NCBI GenBank assembly: GCA_002328585.1
Contig: DCUV01000032.1
Location: 198,277 to 262,276 of the forward strand
Direction of reading: 5' to 3'
DNA from: Spirochaetia bacterium UBA2205
GTDB taxonomy: Bacteria > Spirochaetota > UBA4802 > UB4802
Length of the DNA: 64,000 nt
Below the pieces are notes generated by a model. The model was not told where the DNA came from. It did no database searches and saw only the letters and a program-made list of their open reading frames with translations. Each line of letters opens with the position of its first letter. The first letter of the stretch is position 1. A program made the translations under genes and the position numbers. This document shows, piece by piece, positions 53,135 through 62,471 of the stretch.

Positions 53135-56002
53135 TTATTGAATTTCAATAGTAACAAAACGTAATTCGTGAGGCTTTAGCGATAGATACTTTCTATTGGC
53201 CATATCACCTCTTTTTTCCCCAGAGCAGGTTGAATAATAAACTGCTACCGGCTGTTTTGATGTTATATCAATCCGGGTACTTTGTAATTTCCCCGTGGTT
53301 TCAAATAGTCCAACGGTAAACTTTTTATTGGTTATGGGGTACATCCACACCACTACAATTGCTGGATTAGACAGTGTTACCGGTGAAGAGGTTGTATAAC
53401 CATATTCCTTGAAACTTTTATCATACGCCTTTGCCAGTGCATCGTTGATGCTATCAGCGCTAAAAGTTGTGAAGGTACTCCTGAATACTGTTTTATCCTT
53501 CAGGCTCTGCCCAAGTCCTACCTTTCCCCATAATGTCCACCCAATACAGCAGTGATAAAATCCATTACTGCCCATGGAATAACTTGACTCGGGAACTATC
53601 GCTTTACTGTCCTTTGTCATAAACAAAGCATACATTGCATCATCCCTTACCATGGTAAAAGCATCACAGTGAAACGATGGTGGCAATCCATACATCCACT
53701 GGAAGGGATATAAGGTGTCATTGATACTTTTAAACGGCGCAGTATTCTTTGCGGCAGGAATGATATTGCCACCATTATAAATAGATCCCCAGCGTAATGG
53801 AGTGAATGCAGCATCATAGTACAGTGCATCCGATGTTAAAGGATATGCAAAGGAATGCTCAGCTATCTGTGGCTGTGACCCGCTGAATGTCTGTATCAAT
53901 TCAATCTTTTTTTCATCCGCTGGAAGCACAATCTCCTGGGTAAGGGTAAGCGAAGGTGTAAAAAGCTGGTAAAAAAAATACACCACCTTTAATAGCCATG
54001 GCGGTAATGAAACATGAAATGACTTATCCAGAAAATCTGCAATCAGTTCCATCCCTTTGTAATACTCTTTAACCGCACCCTCAATGATTATTCTATAATC
54101 ATCATGATAACGGTAAACCAAAACATCAGGACTTTTAAATCCTTCAATGCATTGATAATAATCCCGCCGTGCACCATTTTCGCCACGCACTGCCTGCACA
54201 TACTGATTAAATCCGTACTGAGCATTGTTTCGCATCCACTCTTTTTGCAGATCTTTATCATATACACCGGTAATGCTTCCTTTTTTTTGGTCGATAGTTA
54301 CCCTGTAAAAATGACTATCGATAATAATGATATCTTTTTTATATTTTATTTTTTCCCAGCTCCGCCCGTCATGATACACCTCACTATATCCAGCCTTATG
54401 CATCAATATCTGCGGCAGCTTTATCCATTCGGAGCGGGTATTCATCCAATCTTTAACATCATCCGAGGTATAGTGTGTTTTGCCAAAAGGAACAGGCCGG
54501 GGATTGTGATCATTATTGAGGAGTATTGCTTTATATCCCGATTCAGCAACAATATGGAAAGAATCAACATCAATGGGCTTATCATGCACCAAAGCGTCAA
54601 CAACGGTTGAAGCAAGCTGATACATCCCTCTATCAAACATGCAGTTTATCAAAAGCCTTTGAGGATCCGTCTGAATAAAGTCCAGATAAATCTGCTCGCC
54701 CCAGAATGGTGCCATCTCACCCTTGATGCGCGGTATTGCGCCGTTGTAGCGCGAACGCACATAATCAAAAAACTGCGAAGGTGTAGCAATGATAATCTCT
54801 GGATTTATCATTTTTTTATTCCATTCGCGGGCTATTTCAGAGGGGACGATATTTTGTGGCTGGTTGTCGCCACCCTGTGCAGGATAGTAAGGCAAAAGGT
54901 ATGCATCATAGGGATAGTCCCAACGTGCATTGCCATAATCAAAATACTGTTGTATTTCAGCGGTAGGGTACCCTTTCTCAAGTTGCGCCAGATGCAGGGC
55001 AATGCTGTTCTCCATAGTGGTAAAAGCATGTTCATCAAATGGCAGTTTTAGACGCATAGCAAGGTCAAAGTTTTCGCCATAGCCATTGAGCCCAGCACTG
55101 TGCCATACCAGTACATCCGCACTGGCATCCGGCGAAACACAATAAAACAGCGGAGGGACAACATATCGCGAATCATTTGGACCAATCAAAAGATAGGGGA
55201 TGTTATTTGCACACAGTATTTTGGTTACCTTTGAAAAATCCATGACATCATGGATACACGCTGTATGTATTGCTACATTGTACTTTTTTGCAATGGTAAA
55301 GGTTGATTGCAGCGAGGCTATGATTGCGTCAGGGCTCATGAATCGATTCTGGTGTGAAATAAGGAATGCTCCCAGTTCAAAATCGCCCTTTTGGAATGCT
55401 TTTATAAGCTTTTGCTTTTTGTCCTGTTCAATGGTAGGATCCAATAAATATTCCTGAATCGCCCAGCTAACCTCAGTAAAAAGCTTAAATGACGCATCCT
55501 TGCCATACGGTTTTGTTTTATCTACCAGTTCCAGTTCAGCATCAATATTTTTGCAATTTTGTAATCGAATATTCTTCTGCGATTGGGTAAAGCCAATATC
55601 AACATGGGTAAATGGGACGCAGTATATCTTCCATGGTTTAACAGCAGGGATTGTAATCTTTTTTTTGACAGTGGTGGCATCACACTGCATGCTAAAGATA
55701 GCTTGATGCGTTCCTAAACCAGGCACCGTGATGTCCAAAAAGATACTGTTGCCTGGATTATCTGCATGCATTGTGCTGATAGAGCCATCAACTGATGTAT
55801 GTATGGTCAGCTTTTGAATAGTTTTATCTGATACTATTACATTTACCCGCCGGTAGAGTATCGCACCCTTTTTATATACCAGCGGTGTTGGAGTAATAGC
55901 TACATCATTACTATTGATTCTATGAATTGTGGGATAGCCTGGAAGTGCCAAATATTCAAAAGATACAATAATTAAAAAAAATATGCTATATATGTATCGC
56001 AT
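53135..56002 (-). CDS. Secreted GH38-like alpha-mannosidase family protein
   Basis: The 955-residue protein has a signal peptide, then an N-terminal beta domain. From about 125 a GH38-type catalytic barrel begins with VPFTHVDIGF; His133 and Asp135 match the zinc ligands of the 'HxD' motif. ACIHDVMDFSK occupies the nucleophile region, and NNDHNPRPVPFGKTHY comes further on. A large beta-sandwich tail is typical of retaining alpha-mannosidases. The usual metal Asp at the 'ADVFGY' motif is read here as HDVMD, so activity should be tested. It heads the minus-strand gene group that runs to the KDG kinase and may free mannose or uronate residues from a glycan. Confidence 0.82.
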   Translation of the reverse strand: MRYIYSIFFLIIVSFEYLALPGYPTIHRINSNDVAITPTPLVYKKGAILYRRVNVIVSDKTIQKLTIHTSVDGSISTMHADNPGNSIFLDITVPGLGTHQAIFSMQCDATTVKKKITIPAVKPWKIYCVPFTHVDIGFTQSQKNIRLQNCKNIDAELELVDKTKPYGKDASFKLFTEVSWAIQEYLLDPTIEQDKKQKLIKAFQKGDFELGAFLISHQNRFMSPDAIIASLQSTFTIAKKYNVAIHTACIHDVMDFSKVTKILCANNIPYLLIGPNDSRYVVPPLFYCVSPDASADVLVWHSAGLNGYGENFDLAMRLKLPFDEHAFTTMENSIALHLAQLEKGYPTAEIQQYFDYGNARWDYPYDAYLLPYYPAQGGDNQPQNIVPSEIAREWNKKMINPEIIIATPSQFFDYVRSRYNGAIPRIKGEMAPFWGEQIYLDFIQTDPQRLLINCMFDRGMYQLASTVVDALVHDKPIDVDSFHIVAESGYKAILLNNDHNPRPVPFGKTHYTSDDVKDWMNTRSEWIKLPQILMHKAGYSEVYHDGRSWEKIKYKKDIIIIDSHFYRVTIDQKKGSITGVYDKDLQKEWMRNNAQYGFNQYVQAVRGENGARRDYYQCIEGFKSPDVLVYRYHDDYRIIIEGAVKEYYKGMELIADFLDKSFHVSLPPWLLKVVYFFYQLFTPSLTLTQEIVLPADEKKIELIQTFSGSQPQIAEHSFAYPLTSDALYYDAAFTPLRWGSIYNGGNIIPAAKNTAPFKSINDTLYPFQWMYGLPPSFHCDAFTMVRDDAMYALFMTKDSKAIVPESSYSMGSNGFYHCCIGWTLWGKVGLGQSLKDKTVFRSTFTTFSADSINDALAKAYDKSFKEYGYTTSSPVTLSNPAIVVVWMYPITNKKFTVGLFETTGKLQSTRIDITSKQPVAVYYSTCSGEKRGDMANRKYLSLKPHELRFVTIEIQ

Positions 56003-56027
56003 GACGCCCCTCCAAAAAAATAAGATA

Positions 56028-56729
56028 CTAAATGATACCCAGTTTTTTATACCATATCACAACATCCTCAATATGCTTGTGCATATCCCGGTAAGCTTTC
56101 TTTTCATCACCATCTTTAATTGATTGAAATATGATAGTATGTGAATCGTATTCCCACTGTAAAAATTCACGATTGATATCGGCATTGGAACGTCTCCCAA
56201 CCAGAAATGAAAGAATTGCTTCAACAAATCGGGCACATACCATATTTTTTGATGCATAGGCCACACGCAGATGGAACTCCCCTGACCATCGGTCAACCTC
56301 CTCGGGTTTATGTATCAATGCATCTATTACAGTTAATGATTCCTGTATCTTTGCAATATCCTCCTTATCACACCGTTTCGCTGCCATTGATGCTATCTGC
56401 GGTTCCACCAGTAAGCGTGCTTCAAAAAAGTCCCCAATGCTTGTTTCATCCACAAGGGGTGCTAAAATGTGTGGGCTTATGATATTCTCACGCCGTATCG
56501 AGCGTATAAAGGTACCTTCTCCGGGGCGTACCTCAAGAATGCCCATAAGCGCCAATGATTGAATTGCTTCACGCAGTGTAGAGCGTCCAACGCCCAACTG
56601 AACCATTAAATCCCTTTCAGGCGGCAGTTTTGTTCCAGGTGCAAACCCTCCACCCTTAATTTTTTCAATGATCATATCAACGATAGATTCCGAAAGCTTT
56701 ACCCTCTTAATAGGCTGTAACGCATCCAT
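56028..56729 (-). CDS. FadR-subfamily GntR transcriptional regulator
   Basis: The 233-residue protein has a winged-helix domain (residues 10-75) with LPPERDLMVQLGVGRSTLRE as recognition helix and ALMGILEVRPGEGTFI as the wing. An FCD effector domain follows, in which FEARLLVEPQIASMAAKR, EFHLRVAYAS and YDSHTIIFQSI supply the expected acidic/His metal-binding residues. It probably controls the sugar-acid cluster: the operator-like core at its own promoter also lies at the uxuA promoter. Its ligand is probably a hexuronate or aldonate. It ends 25 nt before the GH38-like gene. Confidence 0.9.
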   Translation of the reverse strand: MDALQPIKRVKLSESIVDMIIEKIKGGGFAPGTKLPPERDLMVQLGVGRSTLREAIQSLALMGILEVRPGEGTFIRSIRRENIISPHILAPLVDETSIGDFFEARLLVEPQIASMAAKRCDKEDIAKIQESLTVIDALIHKPEEVDRWSGEFHLRVAYASKNMVCARFVEAILSFLVGRRSNADINREFLQWEYDSHTIIFQSIKDGDEKKAYRDMHKHIEDVVIWYKKLGII

Positions 56730-56744
56730 ATATACCTCTGATTT

Positions 56745-56790
56745 TCTGATGGTCTGATGATAAGATATAATAAGAGACGGTATTTGTCAA
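56745..56790 (-). promoter_or_regulatory. Promoter and operator of the FadR-type regulator gene
   Basis: On the reverse strand TTGACA (56785-56790) is followed by 17 bp and TATCTT (56762-56767). Just downstream is TTATCATCAGACCATCAGA (56745-56763), which matches the uxuA operator in its first 16 bases. The regulator should repress itself. Confidence 0.78.
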
Positions 56791-56822
56791 GAAAATATCC
56801 TGTTTTTAAAAAATATGTTGCG

Positions 56823-56840
56823 TAATTTGCATGTAAATTA
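56823..56840. promoter_or_regulatory. Imperfect 18-bp palindrome, candidate LacI-type operator
   Basis: TAATTTGCATGTAAATTA is symmetric at 16 of 18 positions. It lies before the old yellow enzyme start at 56854, where the cluster's LacI-type regulator could act. A second copy was not found, so the assignment is weak. Confidence 0.3.
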
Positions 56841-56853
56841 TACAATATCTATC

Positions 56854-57978
56854 ATGTATGATTACAAATATCTTTTCAGTCAGTACCCATTAGCAAACGC
56901 TGTTGCACCTAACCGCTTTGTAGCTCAAGCTATAGAATGCAATAGTGCTGACGAATATGGAAGACCAACAAAAGAAATCTTTGAGCGATATAAACAATTA
57001 GCTCACGGAAGATGGGGAATTATTTGTGTTGAAGCAATTGCAATATCCAATGAAGCAAAAGCCAGAAAACATGGGCTTGTTTTATCCTCACATTCAGTTC
57101 ATCTCTTCAAACAATTAATACAGGCAATCAAAGCAATAGACAATCAAGCTATTGTTATTGTTCAACTTACCCATGCAGGAAGGCAGTGTTTTGATAGTAA
57201 CCATAGAGTAAAAGTATATCCTGATAGCAGTACCATACCACTGCTCAGCACTAAGCAAATAAAAAAAATTCAGCAGCAATTTGAAGAGGCTGTTGCATTA
57301 ATAGCCGAAACCGGAGCAGATGGCATCGATATAAAAGCATGCCATGGATATCTTTTAGATGAAATGTTGCGCCCAGCAAACAACCGTGATGATCAGTTTG
57401 GTGGTGATTATAAAAACCGTTCATATCTTATAGCGTCATTATTCCGTTATGCCCGGCAGTACCATCCACATCTCATCGTGGGTTCACGTATTTCAATGTA
57501 CGAAGGTATACGGGGCGGTTGCGGTACAAACTCTGCAAACGAAATTATTGAAGACCTCACGGGAATGCTTTCGATACTATCCATCATGGTTGATGCAGGA
57601 GCACAGTATATTAATGTCTCAGCGGGAGTACCTACAGTAACCCCAGCGCTTACACGCCCAATTGCTTCCAATGCATTTGACCTGTACCATCATATCCGTT
57701 ACACATATACAACAAAGAAACAGTTAAGTAATATTGCAACTATTGGTTCAGCGTATACAGCAGCACAGGATAAATCATTATCATTAGCAGATGAAAATTG
57801 TGAAAAACAGTATGCTGATTTCATAGGATTTGGCAGGCAAAGCTTAGCCGATCCTTTATTGCCGATAAAAGCAAAAGAGGGAATCCCAATTAATTGGTGT
57901 ACTCTCTGCTCCGGTTGTTCAACACTTTTAAAGAAGCAACAACCTGTACATTGCATTAAGTATAAACAAGGTTCTTAA
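56854..57978 (+). CDS. NADH:flavin oxidoreductase, Old Yellow Enzyme family
   Basis: About 374 residues from the ATG at 56854; a longer frame starts at 56815. The FMN-barrel signatures are present: VQLTHAGRQ, then CHGYLLDEMLRP with NNRDDQFGG, and GADGIDIKACHGY before it. Further on are SRISMYEG, INVSAGVPT and FIGFGRQSLADP. The C-terminus has a cysteine set, CTLCSGC and a later Cys, close to the Fe-S ligands of the 2,4-dienoyl-CoA reductase class, which usually carries a further flavin domain; that domain is missing. It may reduce an unsaturated or keto sugar product. It is first in the LacI-linked island. Confidence 0.85.
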   Translation: MYDYKYLFSQYPLANAVAPNRFVAQAIECNSADEYGRPTKEIFERYKQLAHGRWGIICVEAIAISNEAKARKHGLVLSSHSVHLFKQLIQAIKAIDNQAIVIVQLTHAGRQCFDSNHRVKVYPDSSTIPLLSTKQIKKIQQQFEEAVALIAETGADGIDIKACHGYLLDEMLRPANNRDDQFGGDYKNRSYLIASLFRYARQYHPHLIVGSRISMYEGIRGGCGTNSANEIIEDLTGMLSILSIMVDAGAQYINVSAGVPTVTPALTRPIASNAFDLYHHIRYTYTTKKQLSNIATIGSAYTAAQDKSLSLADENCEKQYADFIGFGRQSLADPLLPIKAKEGIPINWCTLCSGCSTLLKKQQPVHCIKYKQGS

Positions 57979-58008
57979 AAGAATACCGTTAAAAAGGCAA
58001 ATGACATT

Positions 58009-59007
58009 ATGGCAATGAAAGTAAATACCTTACAGGATGTAGCAAAATTATGTGGTGTTTCAACAAGTACTGTTTCACGAGTTCTTGCAAATGAACCCAA
58101 CATCTCCTTACAAACAAGGAAAAAAGTATTGGAAATTGCTAAAAAAAGTGGGTTTACTCCACGAACACGAGCCAAGCATATAACCCGATCTCATATTAAG
58201 CTTCTTATTGTAATTCCCGACCATAACGAAATCCAGATTAATCCTTTTTTCAACACCCACGATATTATTCTTGCTATAAATACTGTCTTTAACAATGATA
58301 AAAAACATATAGAAATAGCAACATATTCAGAAGTCATTAATAGTTTTGAATCTTATGTTGTTGATGGTATGATATTTGCATTTGGTGATATACAGCAAGA
58401 CATTGAGCAACACCTAATCAAGGGAAATACACCATATATTTTTCTAAACCGAGTTGAAAAAAACAATTATATATCATGCAACAACATTAAAGGCATGCTG
58501 ACAATAGGACATTATCTTTATAACAACGGATATCGTCGAATTGGATATTCAGGGTATGCTCCTCATCCGGTCAATATCGATAGGTTGCGAGGTTATAAGC
58601 TTGCCATGGATGAATGTGGTATTTTCAACAAAAACCTTATTATGCAGGTTAATAAAATTACTGCCATTGATCAATCAATTGCTCGCTTTTTTATTCAAAA
58701 CAACTGCGATGCGATTATGTCATTTAATGATACGTTTGCTGCACGTCTCATTATGCTATGTAACGAATGTGGTATGCTTGTCCCTCATGATATTGCTATT
58801 ACCGGTTTTGATTACTCACCTGCATATAAAAATTTTTCCCCATCAATAACCACAGTAAGTTTATCAACCTTTGAAATGGCATACTTCGCTGCACGCTGGC
58901 TAAAAGATACTATCATTTATAAAGAATCACGGAATATTCAGGTAGAGATTGATGGGAAGCTGGTAGAAGGAAAATCAGTAACCACAAGAAGTGTTGCATA
59001 TGAATAA
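58009..59007 (+). CDS. LacI-family transcriptional regulator
   Basis: The 332-residue protein has the LacI helix-turn-helix TLQDVAKLCGVSTSTVSRVLANE and hinge ISLQTRKKVLEIAKKSGFTPR. A periplasmic-binding-protein-like effector domain follows (RLRGYKLAMDECGI, DAIMSFNDTFAARLI, ITGFDYSP). It very likely controls the catabolic genes around it; the inducer is unknown. It starts 30 nt after the oxidoreductase gene and overlaps the SDR gene by 8 bp. Position within the operon is typical of local regulators. Confidence 0.92.
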   Translation: MAMKVNTLQDVAKLCGVSTSTVSRVLANEPNISLQTRKKVLEIAKKSGFTPRTRAKHITRSHIKLLIVIPDHNEIQINPFFNTHDIILAINTVFNNDKKHIEIATYSEVINSFESYVVDGMIFAFGDIQQDIEQHLIKGNTPYIFLNRVEKNNYISCNNIKGMLTIGHYLYNNGYRRIGYSGYAPHPVNIDRLRGYKLAMDECGIFNKNLIMQVNKITAIDQSIARFFIQNNCDAIMSFNDTFAARLIMLCNECGMLVPHDIAITGFDYSPAYKNFSPSITTVSLSTFEMAYFAARWLKDTIIYKESRNIQVEIDGKLVEGKSVTTRSVAYE

Positions 59008-59773
59008 TGTGCCAATTAAAACAGCGCTTGTAACAGGGTCTACGTCCGGTATTGGTAAAGCTATCGCACTTGCCCTTGCTAAAGAGGGAATTTGTGTTAT
59101 CGTAAATGGGAGGCGTGATAAGTCATTAATTACTACTATGCTATCAACAATTGAAGAACTGAATAATATAAAACCCTGCCCATATATTCAAGGAGATATC
59201 TCCAACGAAAAAACAAGAAATGCTATCATTGAATTGATTAAAAAAAATTATGGTTATCTTAATATTCTAGTCAATAATGCCGGTATTACCACACAAAATC
59301 GCAAAGACATGATAAACCTTACAGAAGATGACATGCTCAAAGTTTTAAAAATTAATTGTATTGCTCCATTCCTTCTAACTACTGCTTTATACCCCATGAT
59401 GGTTGCTAAAAATACAATCAATTATATCATTAATATTGCATCAATTTCATCATACACTGTTTCCACCAACCGTGCCGACTATTGTATTTCTAAAGCTGGT
59501 ATGTCCATGATGACAAAATTGTTTGCCATCCGTTTTGCTGCTGACAATATCCGTGTGTTCGAATTACGGCCTGGTATTATCCAAACTGACATGACACGCC
59601 CGGTACAGGAAAAGTATGATAATCTCATTGCAAATGGACTTCTTCCAATAAGTAGATGGGGACAACCCGAGGATGTGGCTATGGTAGTTGATGCCATAAC
59701 AAAAGGATTTTATAATTATTCTACTGGTGAGATAATAAATGTAGATGGCGGGTTTCATATTGCACGATTATAA
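59000..59773 (+). CDS. Short-chain dehydrogenase/reductase
   Basis: The 257-residue enzyme has TGSTSGIGKAIALALA (GxxxGxG), LNILVNNAG, the catalytic Ser in IASISS, Tyr and Lys in YCISK, and a C-terminal NVDGGFH that closes the NAD site. This is the classical SDR pattern used by sugar or polyol dehydrogenases. The ATG at 59000 overlaps the lacI stop (ATGAATAA); the GTG upstream is less likely. It is followed by the flavoprotein gene after 15 nt. Confidence 0.9.
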   Translation: MNNVPIKTALVTGSTSGIGKAIALALAKEGICVIVNGRRDKSLITTMLSTIEELNNIKPCPYIQGDISNEKTRNAIIELIKKNYGYLNILVNNAGITTQNRKDMINLTEDDMLKVLKINCIAPFLLTTALYPMMVAKNTINYIINIASISSYTVSTNRADYCISKAGMSMMTKLFAIRFAADNIRVFELRPGIIQTDMTRPVQEKYDNLIANGLLPISRWGQPEDVAMVVDAITKGFYNYSTGEIINVDGGFHIARL

Positions 59774-59788
59774 CGCCAGCATAATCCC

Positions 59789-61810
59789 ATGTATTCTGTA
59801 ATGGAAACATATATGATTCATAGTAACAACATAACAATTCCATGCATTACAACAAAAGTAGCTATCGTTGGTTCGGGTACTGCATCGTTAAATGCTGCTG
59901 TACATTTAGCTAAATCTGGTATCAATGACATCACAATTATAACACACGGGTTAAGCAAGGGAACATCAGCAAAAGCCGGTTCAGATAAACAAACATATTA
60001 CCGTCTTAACCCATCTGCTCAAAGCGATTCGGTTTTTTTAATGGCACAGGATTTATTTGATAGTGGCGCCATGCATGGTGACATCGCATTGATTGAAGCA
60101 GCTCTTTCAACACGTGCATTTTTCCATCTGGTAGACATAGGAGTTCCGTTTCCTCATGATAAATATGGTAACTATATTGGTTATATTACCGATCACGATA
60201 AAAAAGCAAGGGGAACTTCTGCAGGTCCATATACATCCATACTTATGCATCGCGCTTTACTCGATGAGCTCTCCCGCTATAACATATCAATTATAGATAA
60301 TACAACTGCCATAGACATACTAACCTTTGAAAATAATAATTCACATTATGTTTGTGGACTGCTTGCAATTGATCACAATAAAATAAATGAAAATAATCAT
60401 GGTCTTATGTGTTTCATTGCCGATTATGTAATTGTTGGTACAGGAGGACCGGGCGATCTTTTTAAAGACAGTGTATATCCAGAAACACAGATAACATCAC
60501 TGGGGATGCTTCTTCGTGCTGGTGCAGTAGTCCATAATCTTACCGAGATGCAGTTTGGCATTGCTGCCCAACAACCCCGCTGGAATCTTTCAGGTTCTTA
60601 CCAGCAGGCTATCCCTCGTTACTATTCAACCGATATCGATGGTAACAACGAGCGAGAATTTTTAAATGATTATTTCCCATCATTGGAATCCTTAACACTT
60701 GCAACTTTTCTTAAAGGGTATCAATGGCCCTTTGATGTAAAAAAAATCAATAATTACGGGTCTTCCTGTATTGATCTTCTTGTGTATTATGAAAAGCATG
60801 TTCTCAACAGACGAGTTTTTATTGATTATCGTACTAATCCTTGCTATCATTCCAATACTTTCTCTTTGGAAAGCATTCATCCTGAGGCATTCCATTACCT
60901 TCAAAACTCAAATGCACTTTCTATTTTGCCTTATCAGCGGCTACAGCAAATAAACAAGCCTGCCTTTGACCTTTTCATGTCTAAAGGTGTTGATTTATCA
61001 AAACAGCCGCTTGAAATAGCTATCTGCCATCAACATTGTAATGGTGGTTGCAAAGGTAATATATGGTGGGAATCTAATATCCATAATCTTTTCACTGTTG
61101 GCGAAATAAATGGGTCGCATGGTGTTTATCGTCCTGGTGGCAGCGCTCTTAACTCCGGTCAGGTAGGTTCTTTACGAGCAGCACAAATGATAGCATATCG
61201 CATTCACCGGGGATATACCATTCCTCATAAACCAAATATTAACCTGATAGTGAAGCAAAAACTTGAAAAAATGAACCATCTCATCAATCATACCAGTACA
61301 ATTAATATCAAGCTTGAGAAAGAAAAAATACAAAAACGGGCTTCAGAATCTTTGGGTATTATTAGAAATTTGCAAACTACTATAGAAGCATTGCACCTCA
61401 ACAATAATGCTTTACAGGCTGTTATAGTATCCGGAATTACATCTCACCATGGCCTTCTTGATTTCTTTTTACTGCATGATATGCTTATAGTTGAACGGTG
61501 TATGTTAGAAGCTTCCCTTTTTATGCTGGAAAGACTCAATGCCGGAAGGGGTTCATGGTGCATTGCCGGCATAAACCATTTAATCCAAAAAGACAAAATG
61601 GGATTAATAAAAGAAATTACGATTAATGATTGTGATGGGATCTACTGCAATGAAATTCTTGAGATTTCACTGTCCAAGGATACTATAATTGAAAAAAATC
61701 TTGTCCCTGTACAGCCAATTCCTGAGTACGATAGTTGGTTTGAAAATGTGTGGGCTGAATATCAACAACAAAATTTTTTTGATGATGATATTACCAGTCA
61801 TGGAGGTTAA
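59789..61810 (+). CDS. FAD-dependent oxidoreductase, fumarate reductase/succinate dehydrogenase-like
   Basis: The 673-residue protein opens with a FAD Rossmann motif, VAIVGSGTASLNAAVHLA, then THGLSKGTSAKAGSDKQTYY. Distinctive segments follow: VIVGTGGPGDLF, a methionine-rich helix after LRAGAVVHN, and HCNGGCKGNIWWE, before the second FAD signature GEINGSHGVYRPGGSALNSGQVGS. It fits the flavoprotein superfamily of fumarate reductase and L-aspartate oxidase, but key substrate-binding Arg/His of those enzymes are not clearly conserved. It may oxidise a sugar derivative. A second start lies at Met5 or Met9. Confidence 0.8.
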   Translation: MYSVMETYMIHSNNITIPCITTKVAIVGSGTASLNAAVHLAKSGINDITIITHGLSKGTSAKAGSDKQTYYRLNPSAQSDSVFLMAQDLFDSGAMHGDIALIEAALSTRAFFHLVDIGVPFPHDKYGNYIGYITDHDKKARGTSAGPYTSILMHRALLDELSRYNISIIDNTTAIDILTFENNNSHYVCGLLAIDHNKINENNHGLMCFIADYVIVGTGGPGDLFKDSVYPETQITSLGMLLRAGAVVHNLTEMQFGIAAQQPRWNLSGSYQQAIPRYYSTDIDGNNEREFLNDYFPSLESLTLATFLKGYQWPFDVKKINNYGSSCIDLLVYYEKHVLNRRVFIDYRTNPCYHSNTFSLESIHPEAFHYLQNSNALSILPYQRLQQINKPAFDLFMSKGVDLSKQPLEIAICHQHCNGGCKGNIWWESNIHNLFTVGEINGSHGVYRPGGSALNSGQVGSLRAAQMIAYRIHRGYTIPHKPNINLIVKQKLEKMNHLINHTSTINIKLEKEKIQKRASESLGIIRNLQTTIEALHLNNNALQAVIVSGITSHHGLLDFFLLHDMLIVERCMLEASLFMLERLNAGRGSWCIAGINHLIQKDKMGLIKEITINDCDGIYCNEILEISLSKDTIIEKNLVPVQPIPEYDSWFENVWAEYQQQNFFDDDITSHGG

Positions 61811-61812
61811 CT

Positions 61813-62430
61813 ATGACATATACTATTCTGGCTATAAGCAGTGGATTTATTCATCCATCATTATATGCACAATGGCGATTGCGACAGTTATTGCTGAAAT
61901 TTCCCGAATTCAATATAACCTTTTCATCTTCTGTAAAATCATTGCAGCAATTAAATAAAAAGATATTCCATGCTGTTATATTATACCTTCATAGACAACA
62001 TATAGCTCCTGAAGAATTAGATATATTGGATACATTTATCATAAAAGGAGGAGGTCTTTTAGCATTACACTCTGCATCTGCATCCTTTAAAAAAGAAGAA
62101 CGATATTTTTCAATTCTTGGTGGGCGTTTTATTGGACATGGCCCTGTTACAACATTCACTGTAGAACCATGTCACACCAGTACACTATTGTTTCAGGGTA
62201 TAGGAGCTTTTTCAATCAAAGATGAGCTTTATATTCATAAATATGATGAATCAAATACCATTCATTTTATTACACAAAAAGATAATATGACCGAACCTAT
62301 GGTTTGGACCAGACATCATGGCAAAGGAAAAGTTTGTTACATCGCAGCAGGACATCGCGCCACAACATTGCTGAATACATCAATGCAGGCAATCATCTAT
62401 GATGGTTTGCACTGGGTTTGCCAGGAATAA
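61813..62430 (+). CDS. ThuA-like domain protein
   Basis: The 205-residue protein has the glutamine-amidotransferase-like ThuA fold: FHAVILYLHRQ, then IIKGGGLLALHSASASF, GGRFIGHGPVTTFTV, DELYIHKYD and HGKGKVCYIAAGHR at the C-terminus. ThuA proteins occur with Gfo/Idh/MocA dehydrogenases in trehalose and 3-keto-disaccharide pathways. It starts 2 nt after the flavoprotein stop behind GGAGG. The Cys nucleophile of true amidotransferases is absent; there is a Ser-rich loop instead. Confidence 0.85.
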   Translation: MTYTILAISSGFIHPSLYAQWRLRQLLLKFPEFNITFSSSVKSLQQLNKKIFHAVILYLHRQHIAPEELDILDTFIIKGGGLLALHSASASFKKEERYFSILGGRFIGHGPVTTFTVEPCHTSTLLFQGIGAFSIKDELYIHKYDESNTIHFITQKDNMTEPMVWTRHHGKGKVCYIAAGHRATTLLNTSMQAIIYDGLHWVCQE

Positions 62431-62471
62431 TGTACGCTATTAGTTTAAATAAAAAGGAATAATATAAAATT

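Larger units (their letters stand above)
3608..53602. repeat. Over-represented octamer GCGATAGT, 25 dispersed copies
   Basis: Hand reading finds forward copies starting at 7090, 7232, 10468, 12578, 23812, 25438, 35922, 40496, 45351, 48736, 50944 and 51574. Reverse copies (ACTATCGC) start at 3608, 3817, 6364, 8882, 15819, 18550, 19028, 23871, 24380, 35150, 39162, 49288 and 53595. Of the 25, 16 are preceded by G and 21 followed by T, so the extended form is GGCGATAGTTA. Ten further sites share only the first seven bases. Most lie inside coding sequences, often encoding TIA or AIV. At about 37% GC only one or two octamers are expected. This entry is a family of sites, not one element. Confidence 0.8.

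Noticed and set aside
3608..53602. GCGATAGT as a HIP1 copy, Chi or KOPS site
   Set aside because: HIP1 is the palindrome GCGATCGC, which this is not. Chi and KOPS are strand-biased along the replichore; here 12 and 13 copies lie on the two strands. The window alone cannot prove uptake function.
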